Source: JBNJFY01 sp051747265
GTDB lineage: Bacteria; Bacteroidota; Rhodothermia; Balneolales; Balneolaceae
DNA length: 64,000 bases
Assembly: GCA_051747265.1 (NCBI GenBank)
Contig: JBNJFY010000001.1
Coordinates: 1,025,570-1,089,569, forward strand
Direction: 5' to 3'
Shown here: piece by piece, positions 60,567-64,000 of the stretch
How positions within the stretch are numbered: the first letter of the stretch is position 1
Layout: every line of letters starts with the position of its first letter
Made by a program: the position numbers and the translations under genes
The notes under the pieces: model-generated
Told to the model about the DNA's origin: nothing
The model's database searches: none
The model's input: only the letters and a program-made list of their open reading frames with translations

Positions 60567-61582
60567 AACCTGATTGGTGGTTTAGGTGAAATCTGCTGTC
60601 AGTGATCGGGGGATCTATCCGGGAAATAGTCATTGGTAATGCCCGAACAGAAACCAACAGAAAATAGCCCTCCCAGACACGCATTTCAATGGCAACTCAA
60701 AGAAATCTGTGGTTAGGAATTCTTCATTATAATCTGTTTTCCAATCAGGGGTCCGTTACTGGAAAACAATATCCGCACTATCGAACAACCAGTCATCCCA
60801 GACAAAAGGTGCGAAGCGATTGAAGATCCGGAATCCCGTACACATTGGGTGAAGTTTGATAGGATCAACAGTGTACAAAGTCTCTTTATAACGCCACACT
60901 AGCTCCATACTTCCCTTTTCGGGAAGCAGGAGCTTCCCGACGGCTTAACGCAGCATAAGCTACGTCAAGAGTAAGAGTATATAGGGTTTTCTGGGTGGTC
61001 GACTACTCCGCCCGCCCAGAAAACTGTCGTCCTCATTACCGGGCTCTGACCGGTAATGCACGTTACTGAGCTCTGCTCATTTTTGAGTAAAATAAATATT
61101 CGAACACGCTCAGCGTAATCAACCAGACCCCTCAGTCCCGCCGATGGCCCATCAATAATCCCAATTATATTATTTCATCGGCTGGCCAGCTACCCTACGA
61201 TGGGAGCGGCGTTTTTTGCTAGTAATTTTTAACGGGGCATGAATTTTAAATAGAGTTGTTATAACCACCATACCCACCACGTCCAGCAACCAACTAACTA
61301 ACTAACACCACAAAAACGCCGTTCCCATCACAGGGGAACACCGCCTTTAGGCGGTAAGGGGTCCCATCGAGCCAATAATTGTTATACACTTCCCGCAACA
61401 CATCGCGCTGGTTGAAGTGCCCACACTTCAACCCTCAACATTCGCAGCGTCCATTTAGACTTTGGGAGTAGAAGGGGAACCTGGAAATAGCAAAATGAAC
61501 AAACTAATTTCCTACTGCATCTGAAATTCAATTCCGTTAATTTGCGTCCTCATTTAAAACCAAGAACCCCGTTTATTAGACT
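60567..61582. other. 1-kb gene-free region with hairpins
   Basis: No convincing gene. Palindromes seen: TGTTTTCCA...TGGAAAACA (near 60738-60775), GTTTTCTGGG...CCCAGAAAAC (near 60987-61023) and CATTACCGG...CCGGTAATG (near 61034-61060). GC-rich repeats at 61318-61362 match those at 25203-25250, and GGTTGAAGTG...CACTTCAACC at about 61410-61433 matches 10249. A structured RNA is possible but I recognise none. Divergent promoters for adk and the phosphatase lie at its ends. Confidence 0.5.
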
Positions 61583-62944
61583 ATGAAGCTCAAGCGTTTC
61601 GCAACCCTACTTTCCGCTTTTCTAATCACCTTCATCCTATCCACTCCTATTTTCGGTCAACAAGCACTGTTGGAAGCCGGCCCCATGGTAGGTGCCACTG
61701 AAATGATGGAAACCACGATCTGGGTGCAAACCACCAAACCCGCCGAAGTTAGCATCAACTACTGGCCGGAAGGCAATGAAGATGCTTTTTTAATCGGTCC
61801 GGTCACCAAAACCACTGAGCAAACCGGTTTAACCGCCCATCTGAATATTACCGGACTTCAGCCGGGAACCACATACCAATACGCCATTTTTATCAACGGC
61901 GAACGCTTGCGCTTTGACTATCCCACCCAGTTTACTACCCAAAAACTGTGGCAGTGGCGCACGGATCCGCCCGCGTTTAGCGTGGCTATGGGATCCTGCC
62001 TGTATATCAACGACCCCGAATTTGATCGACCCGGCGATCCTTACGGCGGGGATCCAGCCATTCTAGAATCGGTCGCTGCCCAAAATCCGGATATCATGCT
62101 CTGGATGGGCGATAACGTCTATTACCGGGAAGTGGATTTTTACTCCAAGGCACAGATGAACAACCGCTACCGTTTGGCCCGATCCATCCCTGAAATGCAG
62201 CCGCTGTTGGCCTCTACCATCAATCTGGCTACCTGGGATGATCACGACTATGGACCCAACAACGCGGATCGCACCTACCGCATGCGGGAAGAAGCGCTGG
62301 ATATTTTCAAACGCTATTGGGCCAACCCCGGCTACGGCATTGCCAGTACCGACGGCGTGTTTACCCGTTATCTGTATAATGATGTGGAATTCTTCCTGAT
62401 GGATGATCGCTATCACCGCGCGCCCAATAATTTAGAAGACGAAGACAAGCCTTATTTCGGAGATGCGCAATTGCAATGGTTAAAGGAATCGCTGGCCAAC
62501 AGCTATGCTTCCTTTAAATTCATCGCGGTGGGGAATCAAACCATCAATATGATGAATGGCAACGAAGGGGTAAACAACTACACCAACGAGTTTGAGGAGT
62601 TGATGAACTTTTTGAAGGAAGAGGAAATTGAGGGCGTCGTATTCTTGTCGGGTGATCGCCACTTTACCGAAATGCTCAAAATGGAGCGTGATGGCCTGTA
62701 TCCCCTGCATGAATTTACCAGTTCGCCGTTGAGCGCGGGGAATTATTCGACGCTAAATGAGAGTGATGAATTTGATAATCCACAACGGGTAGAAGGAACC
62801 CTGGTTTATAAAGAACGAAATTTTGGTATGTTGCGAATAGACGGGCCACGCAATGAGCGTGTGTTGACGCTGCAAACCTATGATAAGGAAGGAAATTTAC
62901 TCTGGGAGAAGACTATTACCCAGCAAGAATTACAGGTGGACTAA
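61583..62944 (+). CDS. PhoD-type alkaline phosphatase D (453 aa)
   Basis: Signal peptide LLSAFLITFILSTPIFGQ, then a small beta-sandwich (VEINYWPEG-like, SINYWPEGNEDAFL) and the PhoD metallophosphatase domain. Metal ligands are visible in WMGDNVYYRE, TWDDHDYGPNN and FLSGDRHFTEM. PhoD enzymes hydrolyse phosphate mono- and diesters outside the cytoplasm using Ca2+/Fe3+. The length and domain order fit. A terminator-free start region of 1 kb precedes it. An ABC phosphate system is not adjacent. Confidence 0.92.
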   Translation: MKLKRFATLLSAFLITFILSTPIFGQQALLEAGPMVGATEMMETTIWVQTTKPAEVSINYWPEGNEDAFLIGPVTKTTEQTGLTAHLNITGLQPGTTYQYAIFINGERLRFDYPTQFTTQKLWQWRTDPPAFSVAMGSCLYINDPEFDRPGDPYGGDPAILESVAAQNPDIMLWMGDNVYYREVDFYSKAQMNNRYRLARSIPEMQPLLASTINLATWDDHDYGPNNADRTYRMREEALDIFKRYWANPGYGIASTDGVFTRYLYNDVEFFLMDDRYHRAPNNLEDEDKPYFGDAQLQWLKESLANSYASFKFIAVGNQTINMMNGNEGVNNYTNEFEELMNFLKEEEIEGVVFLSGDRHFTEMLKMERDGLYPLHEFTSSPLSAGNYSTLNESDEFDNPQRVEGTLVYKERNFGMLRIDGPRNERVLTLQTYDKEGNLLWEKTITQQELQVD

Positions 62945-62995
62945 CCTATTTAAAAAGCTGATCTGGTAATCACGAGCGCGAAGGAGTAACGGAAT

Positions 62996-63886
62996 ATGGG
63001 CGCAATTATGGAACAAGAGTGGTCGGAGATCCTCGCGTTTATCCAGCAGATTCTCAACTTTACCCTGTTTGAGCTGAACAACACACCGGTTACGTTGATG
63101 TCGTTTGTCATCTTTCTGGTGTTTGTGGGGGTGTTTGCCTTCTTAAGCAATTTATTACGCCGTTTTTTATTCAAACGGGTGCTCAAGCGCTTTCAGATCG
63201 ATCAGGGCATGCGCTACACGCTGTCCCGAGTGAGTCAGTACTCGGTGATGGTCATCGGGGTGCTTATCTCCTTTCAGTTTATCGGGATTGACCTGAGCAG
63301 CTTGGCGGTCATCTTTGGTCTGCTTTCCGTAGGTATCGGTTTTGGTCTGCAGAATTTAACTTCCAACTTCATCTCTGGATTGATCGTGCTTTTCGAACGT
63401 CCCATCAGTGTGGGCGACCGAGTAGTGGTGAATGATATTGAGGGCGATGTTATTGAGATCAATATTCGTGCTACTAAAGTGCGCACCGTCAATAACGTGT
63501 CCATCATCGTTCCTAACTCCGAGTTTGTCGCCAAAGATGTGGTGAACTACTCCCACGGCGATCCTACCTACCGGTTGGATATAGATGTGGGGGTATCCTA
63601 CGGATCCGACCTGGATAAAGTATTACGGGCACTCAAAGAAGTGGCCGATGAAAACAAAACGGTGATGCGTACCCCCCCATCGGAGGTTCACCTGACCAAT
63701 TTCGGAGACTCCGCCTGGGATATGCAGCTGCGCGCCTGGATCCCCGATGTCACCGAATATCCCCGCGTGCGCAACGAGTTAAATCAGGCCATTGTGCATA
63801 AATTTCGCGAAAACAATATCGAAATCCCCTTCCCCCAGCGCGATCTGCACATGAAGTCCGATGCTCCAGTCACCCATTCCGAATGA
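62996..63886 (+). CDS. MscS family mechanosensitive ion channel (296 aa)
   Basis: AAGGAG at about 62980 supports the ATG at 62996. Two to three helices come first (MSFVIFLVFVGVFAFLSNLL, VMVIGVLISFQFIGI), then TM3 AVIFGLLSVGIGFGLQNLTSNFISGLIVLFERPISVGD with the Gly/Ala pore-lining pattern and the loop into the cytosolic beta domain (VPNSEFVAKDVVNYSHGD). It opens on membrane tension to release solutes after osmotic downshock. A small-conductance channel of usual size. Confidence 0.95.
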   Translation: MGAIMEQEWSEILAFIQQILNFTLFELNNTPVTLMSFVIFLVFVGVFAFLSNLLRRFLFKRVLKRFQIDQGMRYTLSRVSQYSVMVIGVLISFQFIGIDLSSLAVIFGLLSVGIGFGLQNLTSNFISGLIVLFERPISVGDRVVVNDIEGDVIEINIRATKVRTVNNVSIIVPNSEFVAKDVVNYSHGDPTYRLDIDVGVSYGSDLDKVLRALKEVADENKTVMRTPPSEVHLTNFGDSAWDMQLRAWIPDVTEYPRVRNELNQAIVHKFRENNIEIPFPQRDLHMKSDAPVTHSE

Positions 63887-64000
63887 CGGGCAGAATTACA
63901 TGCTCATATGATAATAATAAGAATTGTGAGTAACCTTTGATGAGTTAAACAAGGTATGGATCCGGTCTGGTAACTTCAGATGCTCAGCAAACACCAGCAA
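63887..64000. other. Window end, nothing recognised
   Basis: 114 bases after the MscS stop. No gene or clear hairpin seen before the edge. Confidence 0.5.

Overview
The window looks like a chromosomal segment from a marine or halophilic member of the Rhodothermota/Balneolota branch next to Bacteroidota. This is inference from content: a complete late mevalonate route with type I IPP isomerase, many lipoproteins and secreted metallopeptidases (DUF4953-type, M14, HExxH), DUF2911, DUF3124, DUF2249 and MarC proteins, TTG/GTG starts, and intergenic REP-like repeats. No rRNA, standard tRNA or CRISPR array was seen, and no 16S is present to fix the taxon.

Layout. 1-5 kb: the end of an ABC ATPase, a ParE-type toxin-antitoxin pair whose toxin is frameshifted at a nine-G run, a membrane J-domain protein, an Lrp/AsnC regulator, an unrecognised structured RNA with a perfect tRNA-like T arm, ankyrin and TerB-like proteins, and a GAF protein. 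5-12 kb: MarC, a twin-CDGSH protein, an FAD oxidoreductase, an AGCS symporter, a family 2 glycosyltransferase, a beta-barrel protein and an M14-like peptidase. 12-22 kb: a Phd/ParE pair between two 98-bp direct repeats, idi, an AT-rich island of small secreted proteins and duplications (13.9-17.9 kb), then the mevalonate operon mvaD - mvaK2 - HMG-CoA reductase/mevalonate kinase fusion. 22-39 kb: a metzincin protease, an RND exporter, aat, a REP-associated transposase between two copies of its repeat, a frameshifted AAA ATPase, dinB, a kinase fusion, a thioredoxin lipoprotein and a DMT transporter. 39-44 kb: a 2H phosphoesterase, then a seven-gene minus-strand operon (DUF2249, cupin, 12-TM histidine-rich protein, cytochrome c'-like protein, group III truncated haemoglobin, two small 4-TM proteins) that reads as a nitric-oxide response or detoxification unit. 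44-53 kb: an M14 carboxypeptidase, an atypical NRAMP-like carrier, a PAQR/hemolysin III protein, a large protease/propeller/barrel protein, DUF2911 and an AtuA-like protein. 53-64 kb: purM, a dense cluster of DnaA boxes that I read as oriC, dtd, an alkaline-phosphatase-superfamily enzyme, an IS200-like transposase, a CPA2 antiporter with DUF3124, adk, PhoD and MscS.

How genes work together. The reductase-kinase fusion, phosphomevalonate kinase, decarboxylase and isomerase carry HMG-CoA to IPP/DMAPP; the synthase and thiolase lie elsewhere. The 40-44 kb operon has several NO- or haem-linked families in one transcription unit. purM and dtd run away from the putative origin on opposite strands.

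The intergenic space is unusually structured. Four copies of a 130-bp terminal-inverted-repeat element, a RAYT with its REP pairs, and seven loci where short tandem units (7-9 bp, different at most loci) face their inverted copies across a spacer of roughly 70-250 bp are the least explained features.
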